A stretch of 64,000 bases of DNA from Tetramitus jugosus. Lineage: Eukaryota; Heterolobosea; Eutetramitea; Acrasida; Vahlkampfiidae. The notes under the pieces were generated by a model. The model had not been told where the DNA came from. It was given only the letters and a program-made list of their open reading frames with translations, and made no database searches. The translations under genes and the position numbers were made by a program. The stretch covers positions 248,001-312,000 of the forward strand of contig OW569353.1 in the NCBI GenBank assembly GCA_937625935.1, written 5' to 3'. This document shows, piece after piece, positions 40,233 to 50,177 of this stretch. Position 1 is the first letter of the stretch. Each line of letters starts with the position of its first letter.

Positions 40233-41243
40233 ATGCATGGTGATCAATCACACGAAAAACATGTCGTACGGGGAAGGGTCCTCATTCAAGATGAACTGGG
40301 TCAGATCGATGAGGCATCATTCGACACGAGCATATTTCGTTTCTTTGGAATGGAATCCAATGTTTTCAGCTTCACGTGTAACGTAGCTGTTCACTTGACA
40401 GAAAAAAGAATTGTTCTGTTGCACCAGAAGAGCTTTGTTGATCCGAATAACTTTGTTGAGGACGAGAACGGATGGGTGCAACAGTTGAAAAGAGAAGGAT
40501 ACTCTATTGAGACAACGATTCCACTGGGCCGAGCTCTCAAATGCCCCATGTTTGACTTTCATTTGTGGCCAGAGGAGGAAAGAGTCAAAGTGATCGAGGA
40601 GTTGAATAGCAGGAGAATGGTGAGGAGTCAACCACCAATCAAACACTGTTCACTGGCTGTGAGTGTGTTGATTGAGAATGCTGATACAGGTCGAGTCCTC
40701 ATTACTAGAAGAGCAAAGCATATGAGGTCATTTCCTTGTGTTTGGGTGACGCCTGGTGGATCAATCGATGAAACAGATCACAGTTTATTGGCAACTGCAC
40801 AAAGGGAAGTTTGGGAGGAGACTGGTGTCACTGTCAATATGGACAATATAGAGCTATATTGCATGTGGGAATCTGTTTTCCCTCATTATTTGTCAATGGG
40901 CACACCATCACATCATCATGTGATCCTGTATTATAGAGCTGTGGTCCAAGTGGATGAGACACACATTAAAATGCAAGAGGAAGAAGTGGATGCCTACGCA
41001 TGGCTTGATCCAGTATTTGTACAGAGTTTATTGGAACAGGAGAGTGAAGGAACATTTCGAGCATTTGAACATGTGATGTGCGATGTTGCTCATGAACCAA
41101 AGATACATGAAAGAGACTTTCACATTTCTAGACTAAACAATATCGATGCTTTGGAGCGAGTGAGCGAAGGTACAAACTTTGCTCTGGCCCAGTGGTGTCA
41201 ACGAAAGTCTGGAAAGGCTATTGTTGCTGAATTGAATCAATAA
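40233..41243 (+). CDS. Nudix hydrolase, NUDT17-like
   Basis: The protein has 336 residues. The Nudix fold covers about 135-270, with the box reading GGSIDETDHSLLATAQREVWEETGV-like: the REVWEETG catalytic helix is intact near 192-199, and the spacing from the first Glu is three residues longer than canonical. WVTPGG precedes it, as in NUDT17-type proteins. About 130 N-terminal residues form a separate region (FTCNVAVHLTEKRIVLLHQKS). The enzyme probably hydrolyses a nucleoside diphosphate-X substrate; mRNA decapping or CoA derivatives are known for relatives. The substrate cannot be read from sequence. Confidence 0.85.
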   Translation: MHGDQSHEKHVVRGRVLIQDELGQIDEASFDTSIFRFFGMESNVFSFTCNVAVHLTEKRIVLLHQKSFVDPNNFVEDENGWVQQLKREGYSIETTIPLGRALKCPMFDFHLWPEEERVKVIEELNSRRMVRSQPPIKHCSLAVSVLIENADTGRVLITRRAKHMRSFPCVWVTPGGSIDETDHSLLATAQREVWEETGVTVNMDNIELYCMWESVFPHYLSMGTPSHHHVILYYRAVVQVDETHIKMQEEEVDAYAWLDPVFVQSLLEQESEGTFRAFEHVMCDVAHEPKIHERDFHISRLNNIDALERVSEGTNFALAQWCQRKSGKAIVAELNQ

Positions 41244-41256
41244 TATCAAGTACCCG

Positions 41257-42170
41257 TCACTCTGCAATGTACACTTTAGACCGAGAGAATATGACTAATG
41301 CATCCTCAATCTCCTGTAGTTTGGCTTCTAATTCAGTTTTCTTTCGTTTGAGTCCAAGGGTATCGCATATCATGGGTAGATTTCTCAAGTCTTTGATGAT
41401 CTTCTCTTTTGTCTCATTCAAAATTTGTAAAGTTTCTAACCTCTCGCTTTCAGGCATCAATATCATGCCAGGTATTGCATCTTTGTTCTTTTCCTCTTCG
41501 AGCATTCTTCTCGCTTCTTCCTCCTCCTGAATTCGCTTTCGTTCTTGAATATACGATGGAATTCTTCCAAACTCATCGTGCTTAGTACTTTGGGGTTTCT
41601 TTTCTTTCTTACTTGATGGTTTTGCTGTCAGAGCCGCTCTTGAATTCTGAGAGATGTAATTCTTCTTTTGTTTTTCCCTCGAAGTTGCAGGCACAGAAGC
41701 AGATGGTACAGGTGGTTTCCTAGGAGCACTAAGCATTATAGACATTTTCTCTCGGTCTTCTAGAGCTTGAATTTGATTGTTTAACTTCATTTCTTCCTTC
41801 TTTCTTGATCCCGAGCCTGCCCTCATAAAAATCTTTTTCTCTCTACTCTCTTGTTCTTGTTCCATCACCTTGATTGACAGGTAAGTGATTCCGCGAAACA
41901 CCTTGCTAAAAAGATAAATCTCTTATAACTTACCTCTAAATTCTTTTTCAATGTGGAGGAAACATTTTGAAACTTACTCAATTTAAATACATTCTTACTC
42001 TCGGGATTGTCTTTCTTTTCTCTATTTTCTCTCTCTTTTTCCCTGATTAGTCTCAAGTTGTCTCTCATGTGATTTTTGGGCTGTACTCCCTTCCTTGCTA
42101 GTTCACCTCGATATCCATTGGCCGGATTCAAAATCGATGATACTTGACTCCCTCGAAGTTGATGAGCCAT
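41257..42170 (-). CDS. Enkurin-domain protein (ENKD1-like), two exons
   Basis: Exon 1 is 42170-41934 and exon 2 is 41868-41257. The 65-bp intron has GTAAGT and an ATCAAG acceptor, phase 0, and the product has 282 residues. The N-terminus (KNHMRDNLRLIREKERENREK) resembles ENKD1. The enkurin domain fills the C-terminal 100 residues: DEFGRIPSYIQERKR, PGMILMPESERLETLQIL, ELEAKLQEIEDALVIFSRSKVYI. Enkurins are microtubule or axoneme proteins, and ENKD1 is found at centrioles and in cilia. Its presence supports a flagellate stage. The 3' end converges on the Nudix gene with 13 bp between. Confidence 0.88.
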
Positions 42171-42342
42171 TGTGTGTTTCACTTCTTTTTTCTCTTTCGC
42201 GCTCTTCAAACTGTAAGCTTTCGAACCAAAGCCAAGCAAAAAACAAGTGATGACTCTTACTTTAGCCGGTAGATGTTAAACCTCTCCTGATGACTTAAGG
42301 ACAGTTTACCACGTTCTCAAACCTCCTCAAACGCTCAACGAG

Positions 42343-42356
42343 TTTTGGCGCCAAAA
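42343..42356. promoter_or_regulatory. Perfect E2F palindrome
   Basis: TTTTGGCGCCAAAA is a perfect 14-bp palindrome matching a double E2F/DP site. It lies 37 bp upstream of the ATG at 42393, within a 222-bp divergent promoter shared with the enkurin gene. Confidence 0.55.
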
Positions 42357-42392
42357 ATAAATCTTTCGAAAAAGTTTGCGAGCAATTGTAAG

Positions 42393-43796
42393 ATGGATGT
42401 CATGTCTTGCACATGTTGCTCCTCGTATGAACAAATATTCCATAGGCATCATGCATCCTCCTACGAGGCAATAGTTTCTGAGGAACATGTTGAGAAGTTT
42501 CGATCTCAACCACTCAAAGTACTTGATATTCTGGAAGCTGAACAGTTTCTGGCTGAAGTACTGAGTGGTAAGCACCAGGTAGATCAATCTACCATTCAAT
42601 CTTCTTTCATTAGCGGTCTGGTCGAAGAGAGTGTCATGTTACAAACAGATGACAGCTGTGTTCTCGGTGAAGATAAGCTGAATAATAATACATCTCGCAG
42701 CCAGTTCATTGTTCCTGAGACACAATTGGTTGATGTGAGTTATCGTACACCAGCTGCCATGGTTACACATCAATACTCTCGCCCCATAGTATCTTCTCCT
42801 TTTGTGTCGCCCATTGGACCGATGCGTCTCAACATGAGCCTCTCTGACAGACCAGAGGATGACGAAGAAGATTTGACAACAACTATTGCTCGAAATAAAC
42901 TTCGTCAGGAAGTGGATGATGTGTTTAGTATGATGAGTCAGGGCAAGCTGACACAAAGTTTGGACCATTTCGAAGAAGATTGTAATTCAATGACACACTC
43001 CCCTTCTCCATCAGTGATGGAGCTGAACAAAGCAGTGAATGTTTCCAACCCACAAGATGAAACAAGATTGTCGACAACATGCAGTGGACAAAATATTTAT
43101 GAATCAAAGTTAAGTGATACAACCTATGTTGAGTTGAAGGGAGGACACTTTTCACCAATGACGTTCGATGATATGATGGAGGATGATGATTTTGATAATC
43201 AGTCAATGGATTCCAATTCTGTGCCCTTACCACAAACACGACTAAGTAACTCTGTTCTTTCAATTAACTTCAAAGCGAATGACCAATCACGCAATGATTA
43301 TACATTCTGTCACACTCCTCGACTGAGCTCCGAAGGAACCGCACAAGAACCGATCGCTGCTAGTTTTTCGCTGAGGTTGTCAGAGTCACAAGACATGAAT
43401 TCACCCAAGGATACAAAATCCAGCCAAGAGCTTAACGAAACTGCACCAGCGAATCAATCGCTGTTAAACACAAAATCAATGAAAAGAGTGGAAGAGATAA
43501 CTCCATTGCATACAAGGAGATCCTTTAATTATGCGAAACACACTTGTGCTCCTGTGGCTCCCGCAGTTCCTCTGAATGATACTATTGAGGAATTTATGGA
43601 CAGTCCCTTCCAGAACGCTCAAGCACAACAAGATTCTATTTGTTACATCGCTCCAACTGCTCCAAGTACTTGGCTGGATAAATTGCGGATGAGCTCGCTA
43701 CAGTCTCAGCCAAACAAAACGGAGACCTCAGGGAAAGGTGGGAAGAAGAAACGTTCGAAATCACAAGTAGAGAAGAAAAAACTTCCTTTTCTGTAA
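42393..43796 (+). CDS. Unknown, mostly disordered protein
   Basis: The protein has 467 residues from the ATG at 42393; the ORF begins earlier with a TTG that overlaps the E2F palindrome. The first 25 residues carry a Cys/His cluster (CTCC, then HRHH). The rest is polar and probably disordered, with acidic stretches (PEDDEEDL, MMEDDDFDN), many SP/TP sites and short conserved-looking pieces (ISPIGPMRLNMSL-like; TWLDKLRM). The C-terminus is strongly basic (KGGKKKRSKSQVEKKK), a likely nuclear signal. With an E2F site at its promoter, a cell-cycle protein such as a kinetochore, replication or checkpoint component is plausible, but no family is recognised. Confidence 0.75.
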   Translation: MDVMSCTCCSSYEQIFHRHHASSYEAIVSEEHVEKFRSQPLKVLDILEAEQFLAEVLSGKHQVDQSTIQSSFISGLVEESVMLQTDDSCVLGEDKLNNNTSRSQFIVPETQLVDVSYRTPAAMVTHQYSRPIVSSPFVSPIGPMRLNMSLSDRPEDDEEDLTTTIARNKLRQEVDDVFSMMSQGKLTQSLDHFEEDCNSMTHSPSPSVMELNKAVNVSNPQDETRLSTTCSGQNIYESKLSDTTYVELKGGHFSPMTFDDMMEDDDFDNQSMDSNSVPLPQTRLSNSVLSINFKANDQSRNDYTFCHTPRLSSEGTAQEPIAASFSLRLSESQDMNSPKDTKSSQELNETAPANQSLLNTKSMKRVEEITPLHTRRSFNYAKHTCAPVAPAVPLNDTIEEFMDSPFQNAQAQQDSICYIAPTAPSTWLDKLRMSSLQSQPNKTETSGKGGKKKRSKSQVEKKKLPFL

Positions 43797-43805
43797 ATGG
43801 TATTA

Positions 43806-43920
43806 GTGCAATTTTGTTGTTGCACGGTGCCAACAAGGTTTTAAGTGGTTGAGTGCAATTTCGCTCTTGCACAAGATCACTCTTGCCATTTTAGGTCCTA
43901 GTGCAAATTCTCACTTGCAG
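43806..43920. repeat. Three regularly spaced GTGCAA-N8-TTGCAC dyads
   Basis: Copies lie at 43806-43825, 43853-43872 and 43901-43920, start-to-start distances 47 and 48 bp. The first two have perfect 6-bp arms, and the third differs by one terminal base (TTGCAG). They occupy the 257-bp gap between the 42393 gene and the elongation factor 2 start. They could be dimeric factor sites driving elongation factor 2, or RNA hairpins at the 3' end of the upstream gene. Confidence 0.75.
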
Positions 43921-44053
43921 TCCTAGTAGGAGTAATCCACAACTTAAAAAGCGAACCAAGTCAGGTTGCCTTTAGAGAATTCAAGCAAGACACCAAACAA
44001 CACATTAACTGTATCTAATAGATAGTACTGTAACATACCACCATAGTAGAACC

Positions 44054-46534
44054 ATGACATCAAGCACAAATATCCGAAATATCTCTGTGATCGCCCATGT
44101 AGATCACGGCAAGAGTACCCTAACTGATTCTCTCGTTGGAGCTGCAGGTATCATCTCCCACTCTGCCATTGGCAACAAGAGGTACATGGACACTCGTCCG
44201 GATGAGATCGAAAAGGGCATTACGATCAAGTCCACAGCCATCTCTCTCATGTTTCCGTACAAGGAACAAGAGTACTTAATTAATCTCATTGATTCTCCTG
44301 GTCATGTTGATTTCTCTTCTGAAGTGACTGCCGCGCTTCGAGTAACTGACGGAGCCATGGTCGTTGTTGACTCTGTCGAAGGCTGCCGCTCTCAGACTGA
44401 AACTGTTCTAAGACAGGCACTTCAAGAAAGAATTGTGCCAGTGTTAATGATCAACAAGCTTGATCGTGCAATTGTTGAACTTCAATTAGATCCTGAGGAG
44501 TGCTATCAGAACCTTCTAAGAATTGTCGAAAGTGTCAATGTGATCATCTCCACCTACACTGACCACTCACTTGGTTATAGTTTCGAGGTGAGTCCTGTGA
44601 AAGGCAATGTTGCTATTGGCGCTGGTAAAATGGGTTGGGCATTCACTCTGAGAAGATTCGCCAAGATGTATGCTTCAAAATTCAAGATTTCTGAAGACAA
44701 AGTTCTGAAGAGACTCTGGGGTGATTGGTTCTTCTGTCCCGATTCAAATAAGTGGCAGAAAGATCGAATATCCAAAAAGACAGGCAACACTCTCAAACGA
44801 GGTTTCTGTCAATTTGTACTGGAACCAATCTTCAATCTGTTTAAAGTTGTGAATAACAATGAGCTGATCCAACTCGATTCAATGTTGTCAGCTCTGGATG
44901 TTCGCCTGACAACGCAAGAAAGAGAAGCTCCTTCAAAAGAATTGATGAAAAATGTCATGCAAAAGTTCCTTCCAGCCCACGAAGCTCTAATCGAACTTAT
45001 TGTTGATCGATTACCTTCACCAAAAACTGCTCAGAAGTACAGATATCCATTATTGTACACAGGTCCAACAGATGACCGATATGCTACTGCAATTAGAGAT
45101 TGTGATGAGAATGGACCTCTGATGGTCTATGTTTCCAAGATGGTTCCTTCCGAAGGTTCTGGAGGAAAATTCATTGCATTTGGCAGAGTTTTCAGTGGCA
45201 CCCTTAAACAGGGACACAAAGTAAGAATCATGGGTCCTCAATATGAAGCTTCAGCACAATCAAAGGCTGATGTTTACAAGGGAAGTGTTCAACGACTTCT
45301 TGTTATGATGGGAAGAGTCACTAGAGCTGTGGATGAGATTCAATGCGGTAACTGTATTGGTATGGTGGGATTGGACAATGCTATCGTCAAAACTGGTACT
45401 GTAACTGATCTCGAATGCACTGACGCTCACCCATTCAAGAATATGAAATATTCTGTGAGTCCAGTTGTACAAATCGCTGTCGAAACAGAAAAGGCTTCTG
45501 ATATTGGTAAGTTGGTCGAAGGACTGAAGAAACTGACCAAGAGTGACCCACTTCTTCAATGTACGATATCTGAGACAGGTCAGCATATTATGGCTGGAGC
45601 TGGCGAACTTCATCTGGATATTTGTTTTGGCGATCTCGAGAATCAATACTGCAAAGGCATCAAACTACTGAAATCAAAGCCAGTAGTCACCTTCAAGGAA
45701 ACAGTAACTCAAATGTCTGATACTTGCCTATCGAAATCAGCAAACAAACACAACAGACTCTATATGCAAGCTCTTCCTGTTGATGAGCAAATGAGTCTGG
45801 ACTTGGAAAACAACATTCTTAATCCATCACTGATGGATTCCAAGACTCTTTCAAAACACATCGTGGACAATTATCAAGGTTGGGATGCTAACTCAGCAAA
45901 GAAGATTTGGTGTTTTGGACCCGCTGACTGTGGACCTAACGTGGTAGTGGATTGTACTAAGTCCACTGACTTCATGAACGAAATCAAAGATAGTGTTGTT
46001 TCAAGTTTTCAATGGGCTTCAAAGGAAGGTGGTCTTTGTGAGGAGAGTATGAGAGGAGTACGATTCAATGTCATGGACGCTGTTCTGCATGCTGATGCTA
46101 TTCACAGAGGTGGAGGCCAATTGATACCAGCAGCAAGAAAAGCCTACTACTCAAGTCAACTCTCTGCTCAACCGCGATTGGTCGAACCAATGTACAAAGT
46201 CGAAATCCAAACTGTTGACAATGCTCTCGGTGGTATTTACAACGTAGTGAATAAGAGAAAGGGAATGATATTGGCGACGGAACAAAATGTGGGTACGTTG
46301 TATACTGTCACATGTCATATTCCAGTGCTTGAGAGTTTTGGTTTGACAGAGGAATTAAGAGCTGCAACATCTGGACAAGCATTCCCTCAGTGCTCATTCG
46401 ATCACTGGAGAACAATGAACTCGAATCCATACGAGAAGGACAGTCTGGCACACAAGATTGCAACTGAAATCCGTGTCAGAAAGGGATTGAAACCTGAAAT
46501 TCCAACCGCCATGATCTACTTGGATAAGTTGTAA
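44054..46534 (+). CDS. EEF2: Translation elongation factor 2 (eEF2)
   Basis: The protein has 826 residues in one exon. The GTPase domain shows AHVDHGKSTLTDSL (P-loop), switch I DTRPDEIEKGITIKST with the Thr that eEF2 kinase targets in animals, DSPGHVDFSSEV and NKLDR. Domains II-V follow, with CGNCIG-like and NKHNRLYMQA. The diphthamide loop ADAIHRGGGQ holds the histidine that is converted to diphthamide, the residue ADP-ribosylated by diphtheria-type toxins. It translocates the ribosome by GTP hydrolysis. The gene is intronless and preceded by three dyads; the codons and 5' leader look typical of a highly expressed gene. Confidence 0.97.
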   Translation: MTSSTNIRNISVIAHVDHGKSTLTDSLVGAAGIISHSAIGNKRYMDTRPDEIEKGITIKSTAISLMFPYKEQEYLINLIDSPGHVDFSSEVTAALRVTDGAMVVVDSVEGCRSQTETVLRQALQERIVPVLMINKLDRAIVELQLDPEECYQNLLRIVESVNVIISTYTDHSLGYSFEVSPVKGNVAIGAGKMGWAFTLRRFAKMYASKFKISEDKVLKRLWGDWFFCPDSNKWQKDRISKKTGNTLKRGFCQFVLEPIFNLFKVVNNNELIQLDSMLSALDVRLTTQEREAPSKELMKNVMQKFLPAHEALIELIVDRLPSPKTAQKYRYPLLYTGPTDDRYATAIRDCDENGPLMVYVSKMVPSEGSGGKFIAFGRVFSGTLKQGHKVRIMGPQYEASAQSKADVYKGSVQRLLVMMGRVTRAVDEIQCGNCIGMVGLDNAIVKTGTVTDLECTDAHPFKNMKYSVSPVVQIAVETEKASDIGKLVEGLKKLTKSDPLLQCTISETGQHIMAGAGELHLDICFGDLENQYCKGIKLLKSKPVVTFKETVTQMSDTCLSKSANKHNRLYMQALPVDEQMSLDLENNILNPSLMDSKTLSKHIVDNYQGWDANSAKKIWCFGPADCGPNVVVDCTKSTDFMNEIKDSVVSSFQWASKEGGLCEESMRGVRFNVMDAVLHADAIHRGGGQLIPAARKAYYSSQLSAQPRLVEPMYKVEIQTVDNALGGIYNVVNKRKGMILATEQNVGTLYTVTCHIPVLESFGLTEELRAATSGQAFPQCSFDHWRTMNSNPYEKDSLAHKIATEIRVRKGLKPEIPTAMIYLDKL

Positions 46535-46645
46535 GCAAAACAAATAAAGCTGAATTCAGTTCCAATGACACAGCATCAACTTTATTATTGACGAATGAAT
46601 CATCGTACGCAAGGTCTGCCCAAAAAGTAAAATAGTTGATAATTC

Positions 46646-48146
46646 CTATCCGTACCATTCACGCAACCGATCACACATCTTCATGGGAGCAGCTTGCGCA
46701 CTGTTAATGGCTTGCTCTCGCTTTAATGGATCACTTTCTCTCATCGCTCGCTTCGTACTCTTTCGCAGGCGCATTTGCTCTGACTCACACTCATCTGAAA
46801 GATAGACCTTGTACGATTCAATAACAACATCGTGCGTGAGATCACGAGGAAAATATTGCACTCCACTGTGAAGATAAATAGGAAGTGAATGCTCTTTGTA
46901 AGTAACGATGCGCTCTTTTGTGTAAAATGGCGACGTTTTCTTAAATGAAAAGTAGGCGTCTTGGTTTCCTTCTTGCGGTCTGTAGTAGTATGCTCTATAA
47001 TTCGTTTCTGTGTGTCGCGCAGTTGACCATTGGAATTGGAACAGGAACATAAGCACAACAAAAATGAACATCAACAGTTGACTGCAGATTGATCCAGCAG
47101 CGTTTCCCTCTGCTCTCCTCTCTTCACGATTCGGAAATTGTCGTTGTTGTTGACGGTGTGGATGCCTCCTCCCTTGTTGCATCTGCGCTGCTAAACCCTG
47201 TCCTCCAAACAATTGTGAAAACAAGTCGAAAAACACTTCATCGTCATTCATTTGATAGGCGTGCCTCCGTCCACCCATAGATGTTCGATACATGAACGGA
47301 CTACCTCCGAAACCACCAGCACCTCCTCCACCACCAGCAAATGGATTTCTCTGTTCGTTAATCTTATGAACGTCCTCCGTTCCATACTCATCATACAATT
47401 TTCTCTTGCTTGAATCAGAGAGACACATATAGGCAGCACTGACAATCTTAAATGCATCAGTGGCACGAGGAGCCTTATTTCGATCTGGATGTAACCTCAC
47501 AGCCATCTATAGATCACACACACAATTCCACCATTCCACAATCAAAAAAAAAATTTCACACAAAACATGAAAATGGCATTAGTATGACGATGGTGATGGT
47601 GAGTCATTGACATGAGACTGCTAAAAACAACACAAACAACATGATGATTCACACACGCACACACACCTTTTTGTAACTCTTCTTAATAATGACATCATCG
47701 GATGATCGTTCAATGCCCAACACCTTGTAATAATCCTTTTCCAATGACAAAATTCGCTTGACTTCCTCTGCTTGTTCTCTCGTGTAATCAATTCCCTCTT
47801 TGGCATCACTATTCTGTTCCTCTGACAAATGTTCTTGATTTCTTCTTCTGTTTCTCATATTGTTCGACTGCTGTTCTTCTTGTTGTTCAGTTGTAGTTGT
47901 TGTTGTTGAAGATGATGATTTTTGTTGATCATGTTGTTTTTGAAAGAGACTGGGTATGGATTCAATGAGATTAGATAGTGAAGAATGAGAGGAAAAGAGT
48001 GGACACCTTGTATGATGATCTCTAGGGTTCATTTGTGGATACATTCGAAGTGCCTTGTTCAGTAGACGAATGGTCTTGTCCATGTCACCACTCTTGAAGC
48101 TGTTGTATGCAATCTCGAGTGCATCGATGGCTCCTTCCTTGTCCAT
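46646..48146 (-). CDS. DNAJB12/14-like ER membrane J-protein, two exons
   Basis: Exon 1 is 48146-47667 and exon 2 is 47506-46646; the product has 446 residues. The 160-bp intron begins inside a GT repeat and ends TATAG, splitting the J domain exactly before MAVRLHPDRN. An N-terminal helical-repeat motif (IDALEIAYNSFKSGDMDKTIRLLNKALRMYP) matches family members. A Gln/Ser/Thr-rich linker follows, then the J domain (about 140-205, HPD present), a Gly-rich stretch, one membrane span (about 303-324) and a DUF1977-like lumenal region (FSFKKTSPFYTKERIV). Such proteins recruit cytosolic Hsp70 to the ER for membrane-protein quality control. Confidence 0.9.
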
Positions 48147-48386
48147 TGTGAATGATCCGATTATTGTTTGTTGATTGTTGTTTGTTGATTTGGAGTGTTT
48201 GATTTTTCAGTGGGAAGGGAGAATTTTCGGTGTAGGAGTTTTTGTTGTCGCACAAACAGAAAATCCCGAACGAACGGAATCAGAATCCTCTGTAAGTCCA
48301 GCACTTATGGGGTGACTGCTCAACGCGGAACGAAGTTTTGTCCAGGGACATAAAGCAAATTCCATGTGAATAGAATGAACGTTTAC

Positions 48387-49843
48387 TTATTGCTTGCCTG
48401 CGACTCTGCCAAAAGCAATGTCTAACTTCTCGAGGGCAATCTTGGACTCCTCCTCAGTAATGTTGAGTGGTGGAATCATTCTCAATGTTTCAAAGACACT
48501 GGTGGTCATGACGAGCATGTCTTGGTTGAGACATTCTTGGCTCACCTTGGCAGCAGTACCATATGGTCCATTCAACTCAATACCAATCATCAGACCAGGT
48601 CCTCTGACGTCAGAGATCAACTTTGGATACTTGCTCTTCATCTTGTTCAAAGCGTCATTGAATTGCTTTGCTCTCTTGTTGACGTTCTCCAAAATGTTCT
48701 CCTCAAGGAAAATGTCCAATGTAGCATTGGCAGCAGCCATTGATACAGCATTACCACCATATGTACCACCATAGGTTCCCGGTGGAGAGTTCTCAAACAA
48801 TTTGCTGTTGGCAGCAATGGCAGACAATGGCATACCGCTGGCAATACCCTTGGCCATAACGATAATATCAGGTCTGACACCACTGTGCTCAATCGCAAAC
48901 ATTTTACCAGTTCGACCATAACCGGATTGAACCTCATCGATAATCAACATGATGTTGTGCTTGTCACAGATTTCTCTCAACTTAACCATGTATTCCTTTG
49001 GTGCAGGAACATAACCTCCCTCACCAAGAACTGGCTCAATCAGAATGGCAGCAGTATTCTCAGGTGCAGACTGTTGCTTCAACAAAATCTCCAAATGGTG
49101 AATAGGATCCAAGCAGCAACTGCCATTGCTTGGCTTATCACAGCTCTTGCAATGATTGCAGTATGGGAATGGAGTGACATAGACATTTGGCATAAATGGT
49201 CCAAAGCCGAATCCATAAATGTTCTTGGATGTGGTCAAGCTCAATGCACCAATGGTTCTTCCGTGGAAGCCACCTTGCATCACAATCACATTCTGCTTCT
49301 TTGTGGCGGCTCTAGCCAATTTGACAGCAGCTTCAACAGCTTCGGAACCAGAGTTTGCAAAGAAGAAGGTGTCTAGACTGGAGTGAGGCATCACCTTGTG
49401 ATCCACCCACTTCTTTATCAGAGCGTACATTTGCTTGTGCATGAACAAGTTCATTTGACCATGCATGAGCTTGGCAGTCTGGTCTTGAACAGCCTTCACG
49501 ACACGAGGATGACAGTGACCAGTGTTGGTCACACCAATACCACAGGACAAATCCAAGTACTTCTTACCGAGCTCATCATTGTAAACCCAAGCACCTATTT
49601 TTATCAACAACACAAAAAAAAATTCATGATGTCAGCATCGCTCTCACCCGCTGCGCAATCGTTGCAAGAAATCTTACCTTGTGCACGATCAATGACCAAG
49701 TCTCCAAACATTTGAGAGACACCAGCAGCGACATGCTTGCGTCTAACGTCTCTTACAGCTTCAGTATTAAGCGCTGTTGAGTAGGCTCTGTTCAATGGAG
49801 AAGCATTCTTTTGGGCAACTCTAGAAATTTGACGTGCAATCAT
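48387..49843 (-). CDS. Mitochondrial class III aminotransferase (GABA/AGXT2-like), two exons
   Basis: Exon 1 is 49843-49678 and exon 2 is 49594-48387. The 83-bp intron has GTAAGA and ATAG and splits a Gly codon; the product has 457 residues. The N-terminus (MIARQISRVAQKNASPLNRAYST) is a typical mitochondrial presequence. The PLP fold shows DLSCGIGVTNTGHCHP, FFANSGSEAVEAAVKLAR, FHGRTIGALSLT, IDEVQSGYGRTGKMF and the PLP lysine in MAKGIASGMPL near residue 302. It most resembles 4-aminobutyrate or alanine-glyoxylate aminotransferases; ornithine is less likely. A Cys-rich insert (CNHCKSC ... SCC) near residues 190-205 is unusual. Confidence 0.88.
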
Positions 49844-50177
49844 GTTATATATTAGTAGTAGTACAAAGTGTTGTTGAAGAAAGAGATCTTGGTGTGTGAT
49901 TACTTTTTTATTTTGTCAAAAAATCGGGGTTGTTCTGTTCGTTGGAGATCTCGTGCAGTGTCAGGGATTTTGATTGGTGAGTTTCTTTTTTTGTCATTGT
50001 TCATTCCGCGATGGCAGCAAGCATTGCTGCAATGGTTGGGCTTTATTGGTCAGCTCGTGAAAATTAACTTTCTGTGTGCTGGTGTGCATTCTCAAAAGCA
50101 TGCTACCCGTAGTGCAGACATCTGCTGATTCGACAAGATTGCACCTGGATTATTCCTTCTGATTGTCCAAATAAATC
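49844..50177. other. Intergenic region upstream of the aminotransferase
   Basis: This 334-bp gap holds the aminotransferase promoter and the 3' flank of the SOD-repeat gene. I see no gene, repeat or RNA in it. Confidence 0.5.

Noticed and set aside
43806..43920. CRISPR-like array
   Set aside because: The repeats are imperfect 20-bp dyads in a eukaryotic promoter gap; there are only three, with no cas genes.
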